In this document: positions 32,053 to 43,321 of the stretch, one piece after another
Numbering within the stretch: the stretch's first letter is position 1
Layout of the letters: the number at the start of each line of letters is the position of its first letter
From: Tubulanus polymorphus
Lineage: Eukaryota; Nemertea; Palaeonemertea; Tubulaniformes; Tubulanidae
Direction of reading: 5' to 3'
Length of the DNA: 64,000 nt
Assembly: GCF_964204645.1 (NCBI RefSeq)
Contig: NC_134027.1
Span: forward strand, 26,896,485 to 26,960,484
Made by a program: the position numbers and the translations under genes
Notes under the pieces: generated by a model
What the model was told of the DNA's origin: nothing
Seen by the model: the letters and a program-made list of their open reading frames with translations, nothing else
Database searches by the model: none

Positions 32053-35025
32053 TCACAGCGACTGTTCATTAACTTGTATCATGTATAAATGTTTAGCGGT
32101 GAGAATATATATTCTATCATTGGTCGCTTGCATTCCTAGAATCGTATCGGTACATTCTAACGTAACTAACTGTTGCTTAGCGATGGCCGATACGGATTTC
32201 CCCGTTTTACGATTTCTCAAAGGAGTCAAAGTCGGCGACGATTGTCTATAAACGTAAACATGACGAACGCAGTCACATAACACGGCGAACGATAAATCAG
32301 GCGAACACGTCGTGAACTTATTCTGCGTTTTCGAAGCTTTCACGTATCCGAGGGCGTTAAACGTCCCTACGTGTATCCACGGCGATTCAACAATGTCGAC
32401 GTTATCTTGCGGTTGCCATACGATACCGTCGACGTCGTGGCGTAGACATAACGCGCATGTTTTCTGATTGGATAATCTCGTGTTGAACAACCACTGATGA
32501 CTTGCCAGATCAGCCTAGAATATAAGTCAAAGACATTATCGCATTTGACATGATTCAATGAATCTATGGATCCCTGAATCCACAAGAGGATTATCCAGTG
32601 AATCTCTAGATTCCTGAATGTACAAGAGGATGATTCAGTGAATCTATGGATGAATATAGAAGACCCAAAATATTAAATATAAGGTTAAATCTGACTGAAA
32701 TAATAATTACCTGATGAGTTTTAACATGAGTTTCACCATCAATTCTCACTAATGCAGACGATTCATCGGGAAAATTATCACAATCCTCTAATTCTTGTGC
32801 GTTATACGGCTTTTTATCATCATCTTCATTCTCATCATCCTACATAGAAATAAATCACTCGTAATGAACCCTTAAACTACCGGTACCAGGAGGTGAGGGG
32901 AGGTGAGAGGAGGTGAGGGGGGTACCTACCTCTTCCATTCGGTCACTAGTTTCAGTATTTTCTACCAGTTGTCCACGTTCGTCCCCTTCAACTACTGTCG
33001 TCCACAATGTTTCACTTTTCTTTCCCAAAATTAATTCTAACCTGAATTTTAAAGCAAAACAGTTTGTATTCAACACGCAGTAAATTATCGATACACGCCG
33101 TGTAATATTCATGGTTCATTTAAACATAGGTCTGAAAATTATTCTGAGGTCGGCTATAGAACTAAGTTGGACTCAACCTGAGAGGGTTAAATCTAAGGCT
33201 TGACTGAGCAACTGAATCAATAGAATTAAGCCCAAGGTTTTAGCCCGAGATCTCTTCAGAAACAACTCGAATTACAGGTTATTGCGCTAGAAAAAAACAA
33301 ACCTATTGTTTTGAATCGTCCACGTACTAGCTTCCACATCGACACTGTTAAACAGCTTTCCGTTCAACAACGGCTCCATTTCATCATCATCCACTGATAA
33401 CTCTATATAATCAGGCACTAGTTTGAATTTCACCTCGGTTTTTTGGTAAGCTCGAGGTAGATTAAAGTAAACCGTTAAATCCTCCGCAGTTTGATGCCAT
33501 TTATAAACGGAACGTTCTTTTTTATCTAAAAACATAAATTCAGACAGCATTTTATTGAATTTTTAACGATATTCAGCTCAAAATTTCAAACTCAACGATG
33601 AAATTCATACCAGATTTTTCGATGTTTCTTTCTTCGATGGTAATCGGTTTCAGTGAATCGTACGTCATTTTGAACGGTTTCTCAGACGCTACGTAAATCG
33701 CTTTTCCGTTTGTTTGAAGACTGATATAATCGACAGGCGCCGCACCGGTCAGTCTCCGAGTTCGATACAATTCCCAATGATCTTTATCAGCTGTAAATGA
33801 ATTCAAAATGAACTTCAGTAATTCATACGATGGAACTGGATCCGATTCCTCAGGTTTGAGTTAAGATTTGAATAAGAGTTTAACTCATTGAAATTGAACA
33901 TTAACTCGAACTCACTGTGGTCATCCATCCATTAAAGGACGTTCTTAATTCTAAAACTGAGGGGCCAGTTGCATAGTCATGGCTTGGGTTTAAGACCGAT
34001 CTAAGATTAACTCAGTTCTATAGTCAATTAAACAACTTAAGACCAGTCTTAAGATTTAAGATCATTTTTGGACTTAAGTCATGACTGTGTAACTGTGGGT
34101 CCTGATATCCGTGAAGCTGAACTGACCTGAATTCACTACAGATAACCATTCGACAACTGTTTGGAATTTAGAATCGGAATCATTTTTATCAACTTTTTCC
34201 ACGTGTAACAATATGAAATCAACGCAATGATTTCCTCCATTTTCGAACATGATCGATTCCTTCAGTATAAATGACGCTTCGTCCTCAAGCGGACGACAGC
34301 GATAACATACCTAAAAATATTACACATAATAATCATTACCTTACCAAGTCTTAAATGAAGTCAATTATTTAAATAATGTGAATTTTACCTTCCAAGTCAA
34401 TCCATCAGTTCTATTACCGGTCCATACCAGATAGAGGTTACCGACACCGTCAGATAAACTCAACCAATCACGACTCATGAAACAAACGCACGAATGAAGT
34501 CGATTCGTAGACTGTCTCTGATTGGACGATACCGGAAATTCAAATACGATCTCCGCATTACTGATACTGTGACCCTGTAATGAGAAGATTATGCAAATTA
34601 TCATGAATGAATTGATAATAAAGAAGACTTAAGACGCGTAGACTTACATTTTCAACATGAATCTGCATCAGTTTCAAATCAGAAATATAGAACACACAAT
34701 TTGGATTATACGGATCCAGGAAAAGATGATTATGAACCGCAAATGCTTTAACATGTTGATAAGAGAATTGATTCTCTTGTAGCTTCAATTCATCAGGACC
34801 TGAAAATTTGTTCAATAAAGAAAATCGATTTATGTTTGACTTGAATATAATTTGTCGATCGTTTTTCGATATTTTTTAGAACAAGCTTTGAAAAAACTTA
34901 CAAGAGGAAAGTGAGACTTTATAAGATGGGATCGGATCTAAAGATAACTTGTATCCCTCAAAATTGGGATTGACAAGATCTCTATTCAGCTTAAAACCTT
35001 TTTCCACAGCATCAGTCATTTTCAT
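32053..35025 (-). CDS. NUDCD1: NudC domain-containing protein 1 (CML66)
   Basis: Nine exons: 34902-35025, 34648-34799, 34389-34574, 34127-34310, 33611-33790, 33303-33525, 32930-33041, 32711-32839, 32053-32514 (1,752 nt, 583 aa, the same length as human). N-terminal beta-propeller-like half (NFEGYKLSLDPIP...), central CS/p23 domain (YKWHQTAEDLTVYFNLP, STWTIQNN; residues ~275-350), then a conserved C-terminal propeller half (LCLRHDVDGIVWQP, TFNALGYVKASK, AKQQLVTLE, QATNDRIYIL). The CS domain is typical of HSP90-type co-chaperone partners; human NUDCD1 associates with COPI and dynein-related complexes. The start is at MKMTDAVEKG, directly after an in-frame TAG. Only 25 bp upstream of the ATG begins a palindromic repeat block. 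Confidence 0.95.
33961..34102. mobile_element. MITE, family with GTTGCA...TGCAAC ends (copy 3)
   Basis: GGGGCCAGTTGCATAGTCAT at the left and CATGACTGTGTAACTGTGGG at the right, with AACTTAAGACCAGTCTTAAG in the centre. In the NUDCD1 intron before the exon at 33,611-33,790. Confidence 0.7.
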
Positions 35026-35050
35026 CTAGGGCAATCTTAAGACCTGCTGC

Positions 35051-37868
35051 ATATGGCGTCACAAGCCCCGAGGCTTGTCACGCCATATTGGGGCCTGACA
35101 CGCCATGTGGTAAACGTAAAATGAAAATCAAATCCTATGCATGAGATGAAACGTCGACTAAGTCTCGCGGGTTTTTCTTCCGAAGTTGAAATATTCGGTT
35201 GGATATTAATTTGTCTTAGATGATTTACAACGTATTATATATACATAATAAGAACTACATATTACATCGCATTTACACTAAAATGAGTTTAACAGAATAG
35301 AAATTGATCGTTGTTTGTTAATCTAATGCAGTGTACACACATTTTGAAACACAATTTAAACAATCATATATTTCGCCAGCATATGAAAAATACAAAAACA
35401 TTACATATATATCTACTAAATGAGTTTTACACAATAAAGATTTTAATTAACTATCTTACATTTCAATGAATCATTCATCTATTTCACATGATTTGTTGAT
35501 CAATTAGTCTTAGAAGAACATGGATAATGTTAGAAAAACATATATGGTGAGCCAGGCTCCAATCTAGTGTGATCTGCAGTCATATTGCTCCTAAAATCGC
35601 TAAGCCTTCTACATGGCGTGTCAGGCCCCAAATGTTCTGCAGCCAATATGGCGTGTCAAGCCCCAAATTGTCTGCAGAATAGCTTCAATAATTGAAACAT
35701 GGTTTGTCGAACGGTTTTCTATGGAAGCAATTAAATTATATCTTTAGTTTCAATTAGTTATATATTGTTCATGATTTGATAATCACAAAACAAATACTGC
35801 TAGAAAAACCGCGATTTGTCTTCTATATGGCGTGTCAAGCCCCGAATGTTCTGCGGCCAATATGGCGTGTCAGGCCCCAAATGGTCTGCAGAATAGCTTC
35901 AATTGAAACATGGCGTGAGAGGACCCGATCAGTTTTCCTATAATTGTCACTAATTATCATAAATATTCAAAGATTTATCATTCTACATGGTTTGTCAATC
36001 ATTTAGACTTAGAAAGAAAGCAAATATTGTTTCAAAAATAGCTCCTCAAATCACGCTGTCTTCTACATGGCGTGTCAGGCCCCAAACGGTCTGCAGCCAA
36101 TATGGCGTGTCAGGCCCCAAACGGTCTGCAGAATAGCTTCAATTGAGATATGGCGTGAGAGGACCCGAACGATTTTCCGTACAAACAAATGAATAATTGT
36201 CACTAATTATCATAAATATTCAAAGATTTATCATTCTACATGGTTTGTCAATCATTTAGACTTAGAAAAAAGGCAAATATTGTTTCAAAAAGCTCCTAAA
36301 ATCACGCTGTCTTCTACATGGCGTGTCAAGCCCCAAACGGTCTGCAGAATAACTTCAATTGAGACATGGCGTGAGTGAGAGGACCCGATCGATTTTCCGT
36401 ACAAACAAATGAATAATTGTCATTAATTATCATAAATATTCAAAGATTTATCATTCTCCGTGGATTGTCAGTCATTTAGACTCAGAAAAAAGGCAAATAT
36501 TGTTTCAAAAATAGCTCCTCAAATCACGCTGTCTTTCACATGGCGTGTCAGGCCCCAAATGTTCTGCAGCCAATATGGCGTGTCAGGCCCCAAACGGTCT
36601 GCAGAATAGCTTCAATTGAGACATGGCGTGAGAAGACCCGAACGATTTTCCGTACAAACAAATGAATAATTGTCATTGATTATCATAAATATTCAAAGAT
36701 TTATCATTCTACGTGGATTGTCAATCATTTAGACTCAGAACAAAAGGCAAATATTGTTTCAAAAAGCTCCTAAAATCACGCTGTCTTCTACATGGCGTGT
36801 CAAGCCCCAAACGGTCTGCAGTCAATATGGCGTGTCAGGCCCCAAACGGTCTGCAGAATAGCTTCAATTGAGACATGGCGTGAGAAGACCCGAACGATTT
36901 TTCCGTACAAACAAATGAATAATTGTCACTAATTGTCTTAAATGTTCAAAGATTAATCCTTCTATATGATTTGTCAATTATTTAGTCTTAGAAAAAAAAG
37001 CAAATACTGTTACAAAAAGCTCCTAAAACCACGCTGTCTTCTACATGGCGTGTCAGGCCCCAATGGCGTGAGAGTACGCGATCAGTTTTCTATGGAAGCA
37101 ATTAATTGTCACTAATCATATCTTTAGTTTCAATTAGTTATATATTGTTCATAATCATAAAGTCTAAAAAAAAACAAATACTGCTAGAAAAATCGCGATT
37201 TGTCTTCTATATGGCGTGTCAGGCCCCAAACGGTCTACAGAATATAGCTTCAATTTACATGGCGTGAGAGGACCCGATCAGTTTTCCGTAGAAATAAATG
37301 AAAAATTGTGACTGATTATCTTAAATTAGTACAATAATCATTAAGTCTTAGAAATAGGTTTATAAATCGTTGTTTCTATTTTGTTCATATGTAAAAATAT
37401 ACAAAATCGCTTATGTAAATGTAGCTGATGATCTCCTGATCGTCTCGCACCATAACGGAAACCTGTAAAAAACATATTCGAAGAATTTTACATAAAAATC
37501 TTTCGATATATATGCATCTGAATATAGTTATGAAGTAAAAACGGGATATAATTTTCTTTCAAAGTGGTTGCACTGAACGGAATACTACAATATAACGTAT
37601 AAGTACATATTATATTTAGACAATATTTAGTAAGTATATATTTAGACAATAAGTTAAGAAAAAATAGAAATTCATTACACATTGACATACCGGTACTTGA
37701 AATTATCTCATTCAGGTTTTACACGTCGTATCGGACTTAAAAACGTGGTCCGTTCGACGCGAACATATATCTTCGTTCCGCGTGAATTATATATAGTCTG
37801 CATTTTACTCGGGGCTTGTGACGCCATGTCAGATATGGCGTGACAAGCCCCGGGGCTTGTGACGCCAT
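35051..37868. repeat. Palindrome-bracketed satellite block (GGCGTGWCARGCCCC)
   Basis: The left boundary is a 17-bp-arm palindrome (ATATGGCGTCACAAGCC, 4-base loop, GGCTTGTCACGCCATAT; one mismatch). The right boundary is a 34-bp zero-loop palindrome at 37835-37868 (ATGGCGTGACAAGCCCC and its near-complement), with a further inverted copy at 37811-37827. Between them about eight units start near 35606, 35820, 36060, 36311, 36535, 36785, 37038 and 37203, spaced 165-253 bp. Each has CTTCTACATGGCGTGTCAGG, often a second copy about 32 bp later, a CTGCAG linker, GGCGTGAGAGGACCCG, and an AT-rich filler. About 19 core motifs in all. No coding potential. Confidence 0.9.
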
Positions 37869-38367
37869 GTTCTGCTGATTCTTAAGATTGACTTCACTCG
37901 TCATTTTAGCCACGTATCTACCGTCAGGTGCTTCCACACGGTGGCAGATTGTAGAACTATCATTGTCAAACCACCGCTTCGCTTCAAAAACCTGAGTAGT
38001 TTTCAAAGGCAGTGGTCAGGAGCACATTGACTTATCAGTCTTATTTTATTGGGTGGAAAGTTTCGAAACGTTTTTACTGTAACGTGCTGCCCCCAGTGAA
38101 AGTGGTAGATCCTGAAACGATCATTGTCATTAATTGTCACCTCAAGCAATTGAGGATATCCTTCTATAATAAGACAACACGCACACAATTTATCATTTAT
38201 AATAAATTTATTCTTCTACATTGAAATAATCTAGAAAAACAATATATTTACATTTGTCAGTTTGGAAGAAGAATATTTCTATCTCCAAGTTTTATCAAAA
38301 TTTCAATGTTTCAAACAAAACTACAACAATCGTATTACAGAAAAAGTTCACAGTCTCTAAATAGTGA
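37869..38367. other. Gap with no supported gene; NDUFA12 3' end
   Basis: Contains the NDUFA12 3' UTR, with a minus-strand AATAAA at 38207-38212. Two open minus-strand frames (37737-38006 and 38003-38188) show no convincing family match, and the first runs into the palindromic repeat. Confidence 0.5.
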
Positions 38368-39341
38368 TTAGTTCTTTGGAGGAACCCAACTTTCTATTTT
38401 CGGTCTTGTAGTGCTGTAAGGTACATATTCTCCTGAAGTTCCTGACTTGTTTTCTACGTGATCCATCAACCATCTGTGTTTGACAGGAGGAACTACAGTT
38501 GGTGGTTCATCCGCTATATAGTGAAGCCATCTATGCCTAAAAATAAACAAACATAAGTTCAATTCCCAAATCAACTGTGGATAAATAAGTTTCTAAAAAG
38601 GAAATAATTTCTATCAGTGCCAATAGTTGAGAGTCTGACTTGGCATCAAGACATATTGTGTATTGTCTTTTTCATTTTGAATTCAACTGTGCTGGTCCTT
38701 AGTAGAGACCTGCGTGAGGTTTGAACTACTAAAAATGACCCTGAAACCAAGTTGAGGTATTGATAAATATAAACTGGCCGCCCTAAAATCTCATTTAATG
38801 GAACATTTGGTTCTCAGGAACAGTGGAGTCTTTTAACATGCTTTAAAAACAATTTTATTCAAAAAGTCTTATGATTACTAAATGTTTAAAAAGAATACAT
38901 ATTTTCTACAAGGGTTTGAGATTAAAGCGCTTTTGAACAATAAATTATTATCAATATTATTATCAAGAATTCTCACCATTCGGCCGGAACTTGACTTCCA
39001 TCATAATCTGTATTGATCTGATTATTATAATCAACCCAACGACTTCTTCCCATGAAATACGTCTTATTCTGATAATATTTGTTGCCATATTTATCTTCAC
39101 CGACAAAATCTCCCCATTTCAGTTCATCAGTTCTAAAAATAATAATTGCATCAATTACACAGTAAATGTCATTATCAATAAAATACATTTTAATTGAACT
39201 TGATTGAATAAGATTCCTGAAATAAATGAATCTTTCGCTTTGAAATTCATACCTGTAAAGATTCATATAACAGCCAATTAAACCACCATTCTGTTTATAA
39301 ATAGCACGTAAACGGCTAATTTTTTCCAGATATTTAGACAT
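38368..39341 (-). CDS. NDUFA12: NADH:ubiquinone oxidoreductase subunit A12
   Basis: Three exons: 39253-39341, 38977-39132, 38368-38536 (414 nt, 137 aa; human 145). An accessory subunit of mitochondrial complex I (B17.2), on the matrix side. Diagnostic stretches are NGGLIGCYMNLYR, TDELKWGDFVGEDKYGNKYY, GRSRWVDY and PAEWHRWLHYIADEPP, near-identical to the family. The start methionine gives MSKYLEKISRLRAIYKQNGG, the expected N-terminus. It shares a very short divergent promoter with ASZ1. Confidence 0.95.
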
Positions 39342-39404
39342 TTCTATCTAACAATCTTTAGTGAGGATTTGACCTCGAATCGCGATTATAAATATAAGTT
39401 GAAA
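39342..39404. promoter_or_regulatory. 63-bp divergent promoter NDUFA12 / ASZ1
   Basis: Only 63 bp separate the two opposing start codons, so both 5' UTRs and the core promoter must overlap. No clear TATA box; short AT-rich stretch (GATTATAAATATAAG) in the middle. CpGs are present (TCGAATCGCG). Confidence 0.6.
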
Positions 39405-41210
39405 ATGGCGTCGAGACGAAGTGGGAACTTTAGACCGGGAGGTTTTGAAGATAGTTTTGACGATGATTTGGACGGTTTTGATTTCGGTTTTGGAGACGCT
39501 GAAAAATGGAAAGCGACTCTCGAGCCGCAATCAGTAAATCAATCGAATAATCATTGTCAGGTAAGGATAAGAATCGTGATATTTAAAATTAATTCAATTC
39601 AATCTGTAATTTATTATCGCTAGATGGCGTATTAGTACGGTACGTCTTTTTAAATTGCGGGCCGGGTCAATTAGGAATAATTGTAACTTTATAGGTAAAC
39701 GGTACAGAACAAGATGATTCGATAGTTTTTAAATCTCTGAGTAAGCCACAACCTGTACAGGCTCAACCGGTTATAAATGGACTTGTAATAGATGATTTAA
39801 GACAGGCCATCATGAATGGTAATTTAAAGGTGGTCACCAGTTATCTGGAGCAAGGTATATATCTATCTAAAATCTAAATCATCTAAAGTATGGATAGAAA
39901 TTTGAGTAATTTCATCAATTTTTGAAATATTTTGATGTACAGTATTTGAATATTCCAGGGATCAATGCTGATGTAGTATTGAAGTCTGGATGGACGCCAC
40001 TGATGTACGCGGCTAGTTGTGCTAATTATGAATTAGTTTGTCTCTTGCTCACTTGGGGCGCTGATGCTAATTTTCATAAAGGTTATTGTCAAGTCGATTA
40101 TTCGATAGAGTTCGTGATATTAGTGATAATCAGTGCCAATGTTTTATTTACAGATCAATATACATCTCTGATGGCAGTTTGTGGCTGTACGCACAGAGAG
40201 GATACCGTCAATAACTGTGTGCTTAAACTCCTTGAAAGTAACGCTGACATAAATGCCTTTGATAGGTACGTTCATCATCCTATCATTGTCTGTTTTAGGG
40301 GCGGATCCAAGCTATATTCCGTTGTATTCCAGAATATAGTCAGAAAAATGTGAATAACATATTTTCTAGAAGTACCTAATCTAACAGAGGTTCAGAATGC
40401 CTTTGATAGATACAAGGAAAAAGAATCATTTTTGAAATTTTTCATGCAGAGGAACCCCATATCCCCCTTTAATGAGCTTCCCCGCTGGCATATCATTGAG
40501 CAATAATTTTGAGGAGTATATTCAAATCCATTGGCTGTATCCACCCCTGTCTTGTAGGTTGGGATCTGTTCCACCAGATGAGCACTCGGTCTAACGATGT
40601 CAAAATAAGTTTCATTTTGAATGAACTTTGAACTGATTGTCTAGGCCCCTTAATCTCTACATTATCAGTAGTGTTGGAGTTTGTTTATTTCAGGTATCAT
40701 ATGACAGCATTGATGTACGCGTCTAAAGAAGGAAGAATTGATGTAGTAAAAACGTTGTTAGAACACGGCGCTGATGTCAATCAACAGGATAATAGAGGAC
40801 AAACTGTTAGTATTTACAGTAACAACACATTACTGGTGTTATATATAATGCTTAGATCTAGCATAACAAAAATGTGTAATATAACTATTTCTAGGCTTTA
40901 GTATTAGCGACTTATAGGAGACATGTTAAAGTCATTGATTTACTACTGTCTCACAACGCCGATCCTAATGTGAAAACTACAAACAAAGATACAGCTATTG
41001 ACATCGCTTCTTCAAAGTATTTCGATGAGGTAAAAAATAAATGAACGATTTTGTTTTTGCGTAGGAATAAAAATGTGCTGGTTATTTAATGGTAACTTTA
41101 TACTTTTAAGATCTATTTGTGCAAGCGTATGAACTCTAATTCAGTATCACTATCATAAAAGCGCTGGTGGTGAACATTGTTTCAATGAAACAGGTGCTAT
41201 AAAAATGTAC

Positions 41211-41261
<51 letters not shown>

Positions 41262-43108
41262 CTCCTATTTCTATTGGTAGATTACGGAGTTGTTAAGGAA
41301 TGCTGGTTGTCAGTTATCGACTTACAGCGGTCGATTCTCATCTCCGTGGAGTCATTTACCGGTTACGTCGAACCCGACTACAACTGACGATTCCAATATC
41401 ACAAATGGATCGCTGGAAATGTATGTATCTACAAAGAGTGGAGGATTTGTAGAACATGTTGTGCCTTAACAGTGGAACCTTGTGTTAATACAAATCTTGT
41501 AGGCAAAAGTGAAATTTTTGTATTAAACAGGTTTCATATTATCAAAATGCCCATCCTCTAAGGATTGGCTAGGTGCTAAGTTAACTGTGGCTCGGCTCCT
41601 CGTCGAAATCTGATGATGAATCTTGATTGATATAAATATCTAAGCTGGGACATGCTGGAAACCATTGTAAAAGGGAACACTTTAGCGCGCTGTTTTGTGG
41701 ACCTCAAACAGAATCGTTTTAACCATGCTTCTGTCTTGAGTGAATTTCATTTGTTTCATTACACAGATTTTTTATAGGCTTGTGTTTAATTTATTTCAGA
41801 CCTGCTGCGCAATTAGAACACTTCGGAGAATTGGAATTATTTTTATCTGGTTTAGAATTATCTGATTATATTCCTTTATTCCATCAACATCACGTGACTT
41901 TCTCTTCATTTCTACGTATGACAGATAACGACCTCAAACAGGTAATTTACTAGTCGATCTTGAGTTCTCTGACATGTGGGAAATCTGCATACCAGGTGAG
42001 CAACTCTGACCAAACAGAAGTTGGGGGTCAGTGTTAGCTACATGAGCTGGTGTTTACATTAGGGAATCATAGGATCAGAATATGTGGATATTTGATTATT
42101 AGAAAAACCACAGCTGCCACTGATGATATCCTATAATTTAAGGAGGGAATGTTTATTAATAAAGGGTCGGGGAAATATCAGGGAATCTAAGATTCTCTGA
42201 TCTGTAAGAACTTCGACATTAGATCTTCATATAGATTCAATCTTCTTTTAGATTGGAGTTGCAAGACTCGGACAAAGGAAGAAAATTTTAGATGCGATTC
42301 AAGCCGTCCATAAACAAGAATGGGAAGAATCGAGTCTCACTTCTCAACAGTATAATAAACACATCAAGTAAGGATTTCATTCTGAATCATTTTCTTATTT
42401 CTTTTGACCAAAAAAATCAGTTGTTATCAATGGATGTGTATGTTTGTAGTTGCGCGACTGCATTGGCCATGGTTAAAAATATAGCAAAACATGTAGATTA
42501 TATCGGTAGTACAATAGGATACGCGAAAGATCAAATTAAAGCTCATCCCGATGTACTAAAACGTGGTCAGGTCAGTTCATCAAACCGATGCATTTAAAAA
42601 TAGGAGAACATCAACACCTAGTTTTGAATGATGTATTTATGATATGAATTGTAGGATGGAACCGGCGTTAAAAGTCTTTGTAAACAAACTGAAGATTCTT
42701 TACGAAACACGAGAGAATTGTATAAAGAACTGGTTGAATTACGACAGTATTTATCAGAGGTAAGAAAGAAAACCTTCTAAAACTAGAACTAGCACGACAC
42801 GACTGTCTCTGTCGCAAGTGACATATGTTGCACTTGCGATTGACAGCAGCTAGACCCACACTGTCAACCTACATTAGGCTAACAGTTGACTTACATTAAC
42901 CTGATCAGTCAAACTGTGGTCTATATTAGAGTTGTTGTTGTTACAGGTGGCAGATATAGATGACTATAAACCAGCTGATTTAGTCGAATATAAACATCAA
43001 ACACAAGTCAGTAAAACTAAGAAAATGATTCTCTATACTCTAACTGTTGGTGCTATGGTCGCTGGTTTTGGTTATTTTACTTGGAAGAAACAATTAATGA
43101 CAACTTGA
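39405..43108 (+). CDS. ASZ1: GASZ: ankyrin, SAM and C-terminal membrane-anchored piRNA protein
   Basis: Twelve exons: 39405-39560, 39695-39854, 39959-40081, 40154-40265, 40694-40805, 40895-41029, 41281-41420, 41800-41941, 42252-42367, 42450-42570, 42655-42759, 42947-43108 (1,584 nt, 527 aa; human 475). GASZ sits on the mitochondrial outer membrane of germ cells and supports piRNA biogenesis. Order: acidic N-terminus (DSFDDDLDGFDFGFGD), about five to six ankyrin repeats (residues ~85-255; e.g. GWTPLMYAASCANYELVCLL, YHMTALMYASKEGRIDVVK), a SAM domain (LELFLSGLELSDYIPLF...LKQIGVARLGQRKKIL), a coiled region, and a single C-terminal membrane helix (MILYTLTVGAMVAGFGYFTW) with a short basic tail, as in a tail-anchored protein. 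An AATAAA is at 43248. An ATT microsatellite lies next to the exon-7 acceptor. Confidence 0.93.
41211..41262. repeat. (ATT)n microsatellite
   Basis: About 17 uninterrupted ATT units, ending roughly 18 bases before the ASZ1 exon-7 acceptor (TTCTATTGGTAG). Confidence 0.95.
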
Positions 43109-43321
43109 CTGATTTACTACATTTGATGGTGAATCTAGTGAAAGTGAAATCAGGCTTTGAATCCATGCATTTTATTTTTGTAATTTTTTATAGTCTACGA
43201 TTAGAGGGTGACCTCAAATCAGGCATTTGTCTTCCTCATATAACGGTAATAAAGTTATCAAAGTTTAGAAAAATACAAATTGCCTTTATTGAGTTGTTTA
43301 TCATTCATATTTTATTTTACA

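Noticed and set aside
37737-38006. Minus-strand 89-codon frame
   Set aside because: Nearly half of it is translated from the palindromic repeat at 37,811-37,868, and no domain is visible.
38003-38188. Minus-strand frame containing YHFHWGQHVTV, reminiscent of the carbonic anhydrase HFHWG motif
   Set aside because: The flanking residues do not follow the carbonic anhydrase pattern, no other conserved block is present, and no splice-linked exon was found. Most likely chance, at best a decayed fragment.
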